Source of the DNA: DAOTZU01 sp034433995
GTDB taxonomy: Bacteria > Chloroflexota > Anaerolineae > UBA1429
Assembly (NCBI GenBank): GCA_034433995.1
Contig: DAOTZU010000071.1
Span: forward strand, 1 to 8,777
Direction of reading: 5' to 3'
Length of the DNA stretch: 8,777 bases
Below, piece by piece: positions 1-4,895 of this stretch (position 1 is its first letter; every line of letters begins with the position of its first letter). The position numbers were made by a program, and so were the translations under genes. The notes under the pieces were generated by a model, which saw nothing but the letters and a program-made list of their open reading frames with translations, did no database searches and had not been told where the DNA came from.

Positions 1-165
1 CGTGGCGACGGGCGCGTGGGCCGTGGGCGAGGGACGCGGCGTGGCCGTGGGCGTTGGCGCCGGCGCAAGGAGCCGCGGTACGAGGACGGGGAGCATACAA
101 CCTGCGAGGCTCGTGGCGATCAAGCACACCATCACCAGCAGGAAAACCGTTTTGATGATCTTCAT
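1..165 (-). CDS. Lipoprotein N-terminus (partial, 3' end outside window)
   Basis: Reading leftwards from an ATG at 165, 55 codons stay open to the window edge. The product begins MKIIKT, followed by a hydrophobic stretch (residues 7-20) and the lipobox LAGC with Cys23 as the predicted lipidated residue. This is a type II signal peptide, so the mature protein should be anchored to the outer face of the cytoplasmic membrane. After a short hydrophobic patch comes a linker rich in Pro, Thr and Ala (residues 34-55), typical of the tether between a lipid anchor and an extracytoplasmic domain. The start is supported by AAGGAG about ten bases upstream (minus strand, near 178-183) and by a possible promoter at 209-237. 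The functional domain lies outside the window; substrate-binding proteins and secreted enzymes both use this layout. The lipoprotein call is firm, the function unknown. Confidence 0.8.
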   Translation of the reverse strand, partial: MKIIKTVFLLVMVCLIATSLAGCMLPVLVPRLLAPAPTPTATPRPSPTAHAPVAT

Positions 166-208
166 GGGTCACTTGCTCCTTCTTACAGACCATAGAACGG
201 GTATCATG

Positions 209-237
209 ATTCTACCGCAAACGAATCTCATCTCCAA
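209..237 (-). promoter_or_regulatory. Possible promoter for the leftward lipoprotein gene
   Basis: On the minus strand, TTGGAG (237-232) and TAGAAT (214-209) are separated by 17 bases. The -10 box matches the sigma70 consensus at five of six positions, but the -35 box only at three. A transcript would start near 202, giving a leader of about 37 nt with the AAGGAG ribosome site. Placement is good, the -35 box weak. Confidence 0.4.
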
Positions 238-419
238 GGACATTTCCTCTATTTTCTAGACAGAGGAAGGGTGGCTTTTATTCGCCCAATGGGTCTCCAT
301 GGGAGTGTGGCAAGCGCGGACAGACTACACCTTCGAGAATGGGAGGGTGTTGAAAAAGGGGTTTGGCCGAAATGGTGGGCACTCTGGCTAAGCTTCCTTT
401 GATGCGTCAAGCCTTGCTT

Positions 420-502
420 GCCGTCGGATCAAATCCGACGGCTCTGCCTGCCAAGCCCGCGTTGCGGGCTTGACATCTACAGACGTCGGTTTCTAACCGA
501 CG
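420..502. repeat. Cluster of three perfect triloop palindromes
   Basis: Three perfect hairpins stand in a row. Hairpin 1 (420-442) has a 10-bp stem, GCCGTCGGAT against ATCCGACGGC, with loop CAA. Hairpin 2 (452-472) has a 9-bp stem, CAAGCCCGC against GCGGGCTTG, with loop GTT. Hairpin 3 (484-502) has an 8-bp stem, CGTCGGTT against AACCGACG, with loop TCT. Spacers are 9 and 11 bases. Hairpins 1 and 3 share the stem core CGTCGG. A further inverted match, GATG(CG)TCAAGCC near 401-412 against GGCTTGACATC at 466-476, brackets hairpins 1 and 2. No T-tract follows any stem, so these are not ordinary intrinsic terminators. They resemble REP-like intergenic palindromes. Whether they recur elsewhere in the genome cannot be seen here. 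Confidence 0.75.
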
Positions 503-537
503 GGAGTGCTTTCTCGAAACCCTCAAGAATGGATAAA

Positions 538-566
538 TTGACGATCCCGTCTATGGGGGCTATACT
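538..566 (+). promoter_or_regulatory. Strong sigma70-type promoter of infA
   Basis: TTGACG (538-543) and TATACT (561-566) are separated by exactly 17 bases; each box matches consensus at five of six positions. Transcription would begin near 573 and give a 5' leader of about 38 nt before the infA start at 611. This also argues against the upstream in-frame ATG at 566, which overlaps the -10 box. Confidence 0.8.
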
Positions 567-610
567 TGATTTTGTGCATCAAGGTTAGCGGTGGAGGAGC
601 GCACCAGAGG

Positions 611-865
611 ATGAGTAAACCTAGCCAGCAAAAGGTAGAAGTGGAGGGCACGATCGTCGAGGCCTTGCCCAACACCCAGTTTCGCGTGCAACTCGACAGC
701 GGCCACCAAGTGTTGGCCTATATCTCGGGAAGGATGCGCAAATATTATATCCGCATCCTTTTGGGAGACCGCGTGCGGGTGGAATTATCGCCCTATGACC
801 TAACCCGCGGCCGCATCGTGTATCGTTACAAGCAGCGCCACGAAGAGATGGATGAGGAAGCCTGA
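611..865 (+). CDS. infA: Translation initiation factor IF-1
   Basis: The 84-residue product has the one-domain S1-like OB fold of IF-1, which binds the A-site region of the 30S subunit and helps IF-2 and IF-3 select the initiator tRNA. Family landmarks are VEVEGTIVEALPN (9-21), FRVQL, GHQVLAYISG (31-40), MRKYYIRIL (42-50), GDRVRVELSPYDLTRGRI (52-69) and YRYK (71-74). Usual length is about 72 residues; this one has a longer acidic tail (QRHEEMDEEA). Three normally conserved positions differ from the common sequence: AHISG reads AYISG, RKNYIRI reads RKYYIRI, and ILPGD reads ILLGD. The start at 611 is chosen because GGAGGAG lies at 593-599 and the promoter ends at 566. The gene stands alone, whereas infA often sits in a ribosomal-protein cluster, so it could be an extra copy. 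Confidence 0.95.
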   Translation: MSKPSQQKVEVEGTIVEALPNTQFRVQLDSGHQVLAYISGRMRKYYIRILLGDRVRVELSPYDLTRGRIVYRYKQRHEEMDEEA

Positions 866-866
866 A

Positions 867-881
867 AAAAGGCGGCCTTTT
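867..881. terminator. Possible short terminator after infA
   Basis: Directly after the infA stop, AAAAGG (867-872) pairs with CCTTTT (876-881) around loop CGG. The T residues are part of the stem, so as an intrinsic terminator it is weak; it is symmetrical and could act on either strand. Its position between infA and the next promoter (916-944) is the main support. Confidence 0.35.
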
Positions 882-915
882 GCGGCCAAAGTGCGACGAA
901 ATCGCCCGATTTTGC

Positions 916-944
916 TTGACTTGGCCCTTAGGCTGTGTTATACT
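916..944 (+). promoter_or_regulatory. Strong sigma70-type promoter of the structured leader and ABC ATPase
   Basis: TTGACT (916-921) and TATACT (939-944) have a 17-base spacer. The -10 box and spacing are identical to those of the infA promoter. The transcript would start at about 951, six bases before the first strong stem-loop (957-993). It lies about 400 bases from the next start codon, implying a long untranslated leader or a separate RNA gene. Confidence 0.75.
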
Positions 945-950
945 AGCTCA

Positions 951-1341
951 CGTAAAGGTTAGTTGCCTCTTCCGCGAGGGGTGCAGCTCAACCGATACAG
1001 GGAGGGATGCCCCACGAGAGGGCAGATCCAAACCATCCGACGCGCCAGGGCCTACAGGCCCTTGGCCGGGGTTTTGTGGGCCTTGGCGCAAACCTTGGAA
1101 AGGAGGGAGCTATCGAGGAACACGGTCAGCACACTCTGCCATGATGTGGTCCGGCCCTGGACGGTTTTGGCCTTGAGCCCGGTGGGGCATGCCCCGTTCG
1201 CGCGGGGTAAAGCGCTCCCCACCGACCGAAAAGTTCTGCCATCGCCGGATCGCAGTGTTGTTAGCCCACACAGCTTGGGGCTAACTCTGGAGCGGGGGTT
1301 TACCCCATTGGATCCTATCATTATCTTAGAAGGAGACCTTC
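951..1341 (+). ncRNA. Highly structured 5' leader or independent RNA (unrecognised class)
   Basis: No convincing protein is encoded between the promoter at 916-944 and the ATPase start at 1342, but the stretch is dense in stems. P1: GGTT 957-960 with AACC 990-993, continued by AGTTGC 961-966 with GCAGCT 983-988 and one bulged C. P2: GGATGCCC 1005-1012 with GGGC 1020-1023 plus ATCC 1026-1029. P3: an 11-bp stem, 1042-1052 with 1079-1089, competing with a local hairpin 1047-1052/1057-1062. P4: CGGTGGGG 1180-1187 with CCCCACCG 1217-1224, enclosing CCCCG/CGGGG (1192-1196/1203-1207). P5: GTTAGCCC 1260-1267 with GGGCTAAC 1278-1285. P6: GGGG 1295-1298 with CCCC 1303-1306. I searched by eye for signatures of RNase P, tmRNA, SRP, 6S, T-box, TPP, cobalamin, SAM and FMN RNAs and found none. 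It may be a regulatory leader of the ATPase gene or a stand-alone RNA ending near 1306. Confidence 0.6.
1329..1341 (+). promoter_or_regulatory. Hairpin enclosing the Shine-Dalgarno sequence of the ABC ATPase gene
   Basis: GAAGG (1329-1333) and CCTTC (1337-1341) form a perfect 5-bp stem around AGA, directly abutting the ATG at 1342. The Shine-Dalgarno core GGAG (1332-1335) lies half in the stem and half in the loop. It is suitably spaced, so it also confirms the start codon. The hairpin is small but could tune access of ribosomes. Confidence 0.6.
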
Positions 1342-2442
1342 ATGGCTAGCGTAACCTATGAACATGTCACCAAGCGCTTCGGTGACGTCATCGCGGTGAA
1401 CGACCTGAGCATCGAAATCGCCGACAAGGAATTCCTGGTTTTTGTGGGTCCTTCCGGTTGCGGCAAAACCACCTCCCTGCGTCTGTTGGCCGGTCTGGAG
1501 GAGGTCACTGAGGGCAACATCTACATCGGCGACCGGCTGGTGAACGATGTGGCCCCCAAGGATCGCGATATCGCCATGGTGTTCCAGAGCTACGCTCTGT
1601 ATCCGCACATGAGCGTGTACGACAACATGGCCTTTGGCTTGAAGCTGCGCAAGACCCCGCGCGCCGAGATCGATCGCCGGGTGAAGGAAGCGGCCGCCAT
1701 CCTGGGCATCGAGGAGCTCCTCGACCGCAAACCCAAGGCGCTCTCCGGCGGCCAGCGGCAGCGTGTGGCCCTGGGCCGCGCCATCGTCCGTGAGCCGGCC
1801 GTGTTCCTCATGGACGAGCCGCTCTCCAACTTGGATGCCAAGCTCCGCGTGGCCACCCGCGCCGAGCTATCCAAGCTCCATCAGCGCCTGGAGACCACCT
1901 TCATCTATGTGACCCACGACCAGATGGAGGCCATGACCATGGGCACGCGCATCGCCGTGATGCGCGATGGCATCCTCCAGCAGGTGGATACGCCGCAGAC
2001 CCTCTATAGCCAGCCCGGCAACATCTTTGTCGCCGGCTTTATCGGTAGCCCGGCTATGAACTTTTTCGATGTCACCGTCACGGGCACCAAGGAAGAGATG
2101 TATCTCGATGGCGGCACCTTCCGGGTGCAGGTGCCGGCCCACAAGGCGCAGCCCTTGTACGATTACCTGGGCAAGCAAGTGGTCTTTGGCATCCGTCCTG
2201 AGGATATCCATGACCCCGAATACGCGCCGCCCAGCATCGCCGGCGCGCCCGTCAAGGCCCGGGTGGATGTGACCGAGCTCATGGGCAACGAAATCTTTCT
2301 CTACTTGCTCACCGGCACCAAGAGCTTTATCGCCCGGGTGGACCCGCGCACCTCGGCCCGTGTCGGCCAGGATGTGGAAGTGTTGTTCAACATGGACAAC
2401 ATGCACACCTTTGACCGCGATACCGAGGTCGCCATCCGTTAG
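1342..2442 (+). CDS. Sugar ABC transporter ATP-binding protein (MsmX/UgpC/MalK family)
   Basis: This 366-residue cytoplasmic protein is the ATP-hydrolysing subunit of a carbohydrate importer, and normal length for the family. In order it shows Walker A GPSGCGKTT (36-44), the Q-loop at Gln82 in FQSYALYPHMSVYDN, the ABC signature LSGGQ (134-138), Walker B VFLMDEP (154-160, Glu159 catalytic), the D-loop SNLD (162-165) and the H-loop His192 in YVTHDQ. From about residue 235 the C-terminal OB-type regulatory domain follows, with the family motif FGIRPEDI (282-289). The start has a well-spaced GGAG within a small hairpin. No permease or binding-protein gene adjoins it, and it has its own promoter, long leader and terminator. 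It is therefore probably a shared ATPase serving several sugar importers, as known for MsmX/MsmK-type proteins. Sugar specificity cannot be read from this subunit. Confidence 0.93.
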   Translation: MASVTYEHVTKRFGDVIAVNDLSIEIADKEFLVFVGPSGCGKTTSLRLLAGLEEVTEGNIYIGDRLVNDVAPKDRDIAMVFQSYALYPHMSVYDNMAFGLKLRKTPRAEIDRRVKEAAAILGIEELLDRKPKALSGGQRQRVALGRAIVREPAVFLMDEPLSNLDAKLRVATRAELSKLHQRLETTFIYVTHDQMEAMTMGTRIAVMRDGILQQVDTPQTLYSQPGNIFVAGFIGSPAMNFFDVTVTGTKEEMYLDGGTFRVQVPAHKAQPLYDYLGKQVVFGIRPEDIHDPEYAPPSIAGAPVKARVDVTELMGNEIFLYLLTGTKSFIARVDPRTSARVGQDVEVLFNMDNMHTFDRDTEVAIR

Positions 2443-2457
2443 GCTCCCACACACAGC

Positions 2458-2494
2458 GAGAGGGGATAGGCGCGCCCTATCCCCTCTCTTTTTT
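2458..2494 (+). terminator. Rho-independent terminator of the ABC ATPase gene
   Basis: GAGAGGGGATAGG (2458-2470) and CCTATCCCCTCTC (2476-2488) form a perfect 13-bp stem around a five-base loop, followed by six T residues (2489-2494). It begins 15 bases after the ATPase stop codon. It lies just past the 3' end of the converging minus-strand gene, but there is no T-tract on that strand, so strong termination is expected only rightwards. Confidence 0.92.
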
Positions 2495-2519
2495 GTCTAC
2501 CCAGAAGCGTTCGGTTGGT

Positions 2520-2885
2520 TCAACGGCTCTTGAGCAAGAAGGCCAGCTCCAAAGCCAGGAATACCCCGCTCAAGATGGCCGCCGTCGCCACGTTCAGCGA
2601 TTGCAGCAGGCGCAGCCCCACAAGGGCCGCCGCCAGGATGCCCAGGAACGCCCCTTGGCGCACCGCCCGGCCCAACACCGAGGCGCGCCCCCAACCCCTC
2701 TGCCGACGGACATTGAGGGGATAAAAGAGCACGGCCCCGGTGCACGCCACCGCCGCCCCCAAGATGAGCACGAAAATCGCCTGGTTCGCCCCTTCGGGGG
2801 GCTTGCGGTTCATAAAAAGGAGCAAGCCCACCCACAACACCAGGGCCAAAAACGCCAGCGTCCAGAGGATGGTTCGCGTCCGCAT
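2520..2885 (-). CDS. Small membrane protein of unknown function
   Basis: The product has 121 residues and four predicted membrane helices, at about 5-25, 34-56, 77-95 and 98-117. Basic residues cluster between helices 2 and 3 (NVRRQRGWGR, 58-67) and before residue 77, so that loop probably faces the cytoplasm with both termini inside. No catalytic or ligand-binding motif is visible and I recognise no named family. The ATG at 2885 is preceded by GAGGAGAGG on the minus strand and, about 28 bases upstream, by the extended -10 promoter TGCTATAAT. The reading frame continues upstream of 2885, but that part overlaps the rightward GH172 gene and is an artefact of base composition. The gene converges on the ABC ATPase gene and diverges from the GH172 gene, so it is transcribed alone. 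Confidence 0.78.
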   Translation of the reverse strand: MRTRTILWTLAFLALVLWVGLLLFMNRKPPEGANQAIFVLILGAAVACTGAVLFYPLNVRRQRGWGRASVLGRAVRQGAFLGILAAALVGLRLLQSLNVATAAILSGVFLALELAFLLKSR

Positions 2886-2912
2886 GGTCCTCTCCTCGCC
2901 ACATCTGGGGGG

Positions 2913-2921
2913 ATTATAGCA
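2913..2921 (-). promoter_or_regulatory. Extended -10 promoter of the small membrane protein gene
   Basis: On the minus strand the sequence reads TGCTATAAT: a perfect -10 hexamer (2918-2913) preceded by the TGn element of extended -10 promoters. No good -35 box lies at the expected distance; that position is covered by the left arm of the palindrome at 2937-2970. Transcription would start near 2906, about 20 bases before the start codon. Confidence 0.7.
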
Positions 2922-2936
2922 CACTACCCGATCAAA

Positions 2937-2970
2937 AGACCAGACAGGTCTGCCGAGACCTGTCTGGTCT
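2937..2970. repeat. Perfect 15-bp inverted repeat between divergent genes
   Basis: AGACCAGACAGGTCT (2937-2951) and AGACCTGTCTGGTCT (2956-2970) pair perfectly around loop GCCG. On the minus strand the stem is followed by a short T run (TTTGATC), giving weak terminator character in that direction; on the plus strand there is none. It overlaps the -35 position of the leftward promoter and lies 21 bases upstream of the -35 box of the rightward one. It could be an operator for both genes, a terminator-like insulator, or a member of a dispersed intergenic repeat family. Confidence 0.8.
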
Positions 2971-2991
2971 CTCTCCAACCTCAGGCTATGC

Positions 2992-3020
2992 TTGCCTTGG
3001 CCGGCGGTTTGTACCATAAT
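2992..3020 (+). promoter_or_regulatory. Probable promoter of the GH172-rhomboid-SDH gene run
   Basis: TTGCCT (2992-2997) and CATAAT (3015-3020) have a 17-base spacer. The -10 box matches consensus at five of six positions, the -35 box at four. Transcription would start near 3027, about 40 bases before the start codon at 3066. It is the only plausible promoter I see for the three rightward genes. Confidence 0.5.
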
Positions 3021-3065
3021 GCGAGCCAACCGATGGCTGCCAATAAATTCAAGGAGGAACTGGAC

Positions 3066-4139
3066 ATGACAGGGTTTAACGGTTTGGGCCTGAGCCTGGG
3101 CAATCTGCCCCGCCTTTCCTCGGCCAAGACGCGCTCCATCAGCGCCGAGAATTTCACCGGCGAAAAGGGGCGCGGCGGCATGGCCACCGAGGGCACCGGC
3201 GCCCTCTGCGCCCGCGATCTGGGCCGGGGCTGGAAGATCTCCCCCTCGGTGCGCATCGGCGCCGGGCAGACCTTCACCCTGGCGGATATCCGCGCCAGCG
3301 GCGCTATCCAGAGCATCTGGATCACCGGCAACCTGGGCCGCGAGCAGATCTTGCGCATCTACTGGGAGGATCAGAAGCAGCCCTCCGTGGAATGTCCCAT
3401 CGGCGATTTTTTCGCCTCCGGCTGGGGGCCTTTCGCCCAGATCAGCTCGTTGCCCGTGGCGGTGAACCCGGCCAAGGGTTACAATTGCTTCTGGGAGATG
3501 CCCTTCCGCAAACATTGCCTGATGACGCTGGAGAACCGCCACGTGGAGGACATCGTCTGCTATTACCAGATCAACTATACCCTCACCGACGTGCCCGATG
3601 ACCTGGCCTATTTCCACGCCCAATTCCGCCGCGTCAACCCCTTGCCTTACAAGCAGGATTACACCATCGTGGATGGCATCCGCGGCCGGGGGCATTATGT
3701 GGGCACCTACATGGCCCGCGGGGTGAACAACAACGGCTGGTGGGGCGAGGGAGAGATCAAGTTCTTTATCGATGGCGATACCGAGTTCCCCACCATCTGC
3801 GGCACCGGCACCGAGGATTATTTCGGCGGCGCCTACAACTGGGACGTGGGTGGCCAGTACGTCACCTACACCACCCCCTTCCTGGGGATGCACCAAGTGA
3901 TCCGCCCCGATGGCACCTACAAATCCCAACAGCGCTTTGGCATGTACCGCTGGCACATCATGGACCCCATCCGCTTTGAGCAGGACCTGCGGGTGACCAT
4001 CCAAGCCTTGGGCTGGCGCAGTGGCGGCCGCTACCTGCCCCTGCAAGATGACATCGCCTCCGTGGCCTACTGGTACCAGACCTTGCCCACCGCCCCCTTC
4101 CCACCCCTGCCGGATAAGGACTATCTGGAGGTGATCTAG
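3066..4139 (+). CDS. GH172 / DUF2961 family glycoside hydrolase-like protein
   Basis: The 357-residue product has the hallmarks of DUF2961, now glycoside hydrolase family 172: the N-terminal KTRSISAENFTGEKGRGG (21-38), GWGPFAQISSLPVAVNP (119-135), GEGEIKFFIDGD (227-238) and GTGTEDYFGGA (246-256). The last two hold strictly conserved glutamates (Glu228, Glu230, Glu250), likely to include the catalytic pair; I cannot say which act as nucleophile and acid. Characterised members act on alpha-D-fructofuranosyl or D-arabinofuranosyl linkages and have a jelly-roll fold. No signal peptide is visible, so the enzyme should be cytoplasmic and act on imported oligosaccharides. The start at 3066 follows AAGGAGG (3051-3057) by eight bases; an in-frame ATG at 3033 lacks such a site, and the frame further upstream overlaps the opposing gene. 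The substrate is not determinable from sequence. Confidence 0.9.
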   Translation: MTGFNGLGLSLGNLPRLSSAKTRSISAENFTGEKGRGGMATEGTGALCARDLGRGWKISPSVRIGAGQTFTLADIRASGAIQSIWITGNLGREQILRIYWEDQKQPSVECPIGDFFASGWGPFAQISSLPVAVNPAKGYNCFWEMPFRKHCLMTLENRHVEDIVCYYQINYTLTDVPDDLAYFHAQFRRVNPLPYKQDYTIVDGIRGRGHYVGTYMARGVNNNGWWGEGEIKFFIDGDTEFPTICGTGTEDYFGGAYNWDVGGQYVTYTTPFLGMHQVIRPDGTYKSQQRFGMYRWHIMDPIRFEQDLRVTIQALGWRSGGRYLPLQDDIASVAYWYQTLPTAPFPPLPDKDYLEVI

Positions 4140-4169
4140 CCCATGGCGCCGAGAAGATTGGAGTAAGAG

Positions 4170-4865
4170 ATGATCCCTCTGCAAGATACCGTGCGTTCGC
4201 GCTCTTTTCCTGTGATCAACTGGCTATTGATCCTCTTGAACGTTCTGGCCTTTTTGTTCACCCTCTCCCTGGGCCGGGCCGCCGAACGTTTCGTGACCCT
4301 CCTGGCCGTGGTGCCGGCGCGCCTGCTCCAGCGGCCGGATGCCCACAACATCATCACCATCTTTACCTCCATGTTCCTCCACGGCGGCTGGGCACACCTC
4401 ATCAGCAACATGCTGGCCCTGTACATCTTTGGCGATAACGTGGAGGACCGCATGGGCAGCGGGCGCTATTTGTTGTTCTATCTCCTCTGCGGCGTCGCGG
4501 CCGACTTGGTGCATGTGGCCTTTAATCCCACCTCCGCCGTGCCCACCATCGGCGCCAGCGGGGCCATCAGCGGCGTGTTGGCGGCCTATTTTCTCTTTTT
4601 CCCCTCCGCCCGGGTGATCACCTTGGTGCCGCTCTTTTTCTGGCCCTCGTTCATCGAGGTGCCGGCGGTGCTGTATCTTGGCTTTTGGTTCGTCTCCCAG
4701 CTCTTTAATGGGCTTTTGGCCATCGTCTCGGGCGCGCAGGCCTTTGGCGGGGTGGCTTGGTGGGCCCACGTGGGCGGTTTCGTCGCCGGCCTGGTGCTGG
4801 GGCCGGCCCTGGCGCGCCGGCGCTATGTACGGCGCATGTACTTGGACGAGTACTATCCCTGGTAA
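4170..4865 (+). CDS. Rhomboid family intramembrane serine protease
   Basis: The 231-residue protein is a six-helix rhomboid, which cleaves transmembrane substrates within the lipid bilayer. Approximate helices are 14-34, 63-90, 99-117, 126-146, 163-187 and 194-214. The catalytic serine is Ser130 in GASGAISG (128-135) at the start of helix 4, and the partner histidine is His200 in AHVGGFVAG (199-207) in helix 6. His76 and Asn80 of the helix-2 motif HLISN, which stabilise the oxyanion, are also present. The protein is therefore expected to be active. It lacks a soluble N-terminal domain and ends in a short basic and acidic cytoplasmic tail. The ATG has GGAG six bases upstream, and only 30 bases separate it from the GH172 stop codon, suggesting co-transcription. 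Its substrates are unknown. Confidence 0.93.
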   Translation: MIPLQDTVRSRSFPVINWLLILLNVLAFLFTLSLGRAAERFVTLLAVVPARLLQRPDAHNIITIFTSMFLHGGWAHLISNMLALYIFGDNVEDRMGSGRYLLFYLLCGVAADLVHVAFNPTSAVPTIGASGAISGVLAAYFLFFPSARVITLVPLFFWPSFIEVPAVLYLGFWFVSQLFNGLLAIVSGAQAFGGVAWWAHVGGFVAGLVLGPALARRRYVRRMYLDEYYPW

Positions 4866-4895
4866 CCCCCTACACTCTTCTGGAGGAGGCACAAG

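Noticed and set aside
401..505. CRISPR-like array
   Set aside because: The palindromes differ in sequence and are 9-11 bases apart; there are no identical direct repeats with unique spacers of about 30 bases.
332..518. TTCGAGAA (332-339) and TTCTCGAA (511-518) as ends of a mobile element around the triloop cluster
   Set aside because: An 8-bp match over this distance is expected by chance fairly often, there is no target duplication and no transposase.
566..610. Upstream in-frame start for infA
   Set aside because: The ATG at 566 overlaps the -10 box and precedes the predicted start of transcription; MSKPSQQ at 611 has a good ribosome site and fits the IF-1 N-terminus.
897..914. Hairpin CGAAATCG/CGATTTTG as a second infA terminator
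   Set aside because: The loop would be too tight unless the stem is shortened to five or six pairs, and there is no separate T-tract; it abuts the next -35 box and may be coincidental.
963..1349. Open frame of 128 codons on the plus strand inside the leader, starting at TTG
   Set aside because: It starts inside a strong stem, lacks a ribosome site, overlaps the ATPase start and has no recognisable protein features. The long frame reflects GC-rich structured RNA.
1867..2454. 195-codon open frame on the minus strand
   Set aside because: It is antisense to the well-supported ABC ATPase gene, shows His/Gly/Ala/Val bias and has no motif or ribosome site.
2493..3065. Extended N-terminus for the GH172 protein
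   Set aside because: The upstream frame overlaps the opposing membrane protein gene and the palindrome, has low-complexity composition, and the Shine-Dalgarno sequence at 3051-3057 fixes the start at 3066.
2886..4184. Upstream continuation of the minus-strand frame of the small membrane protein
   Set aside because: It is antisense to the GH172 gene, has composition-driven sequence and lies upstream of a good promoter and ribosome site for the 121-residue protein.
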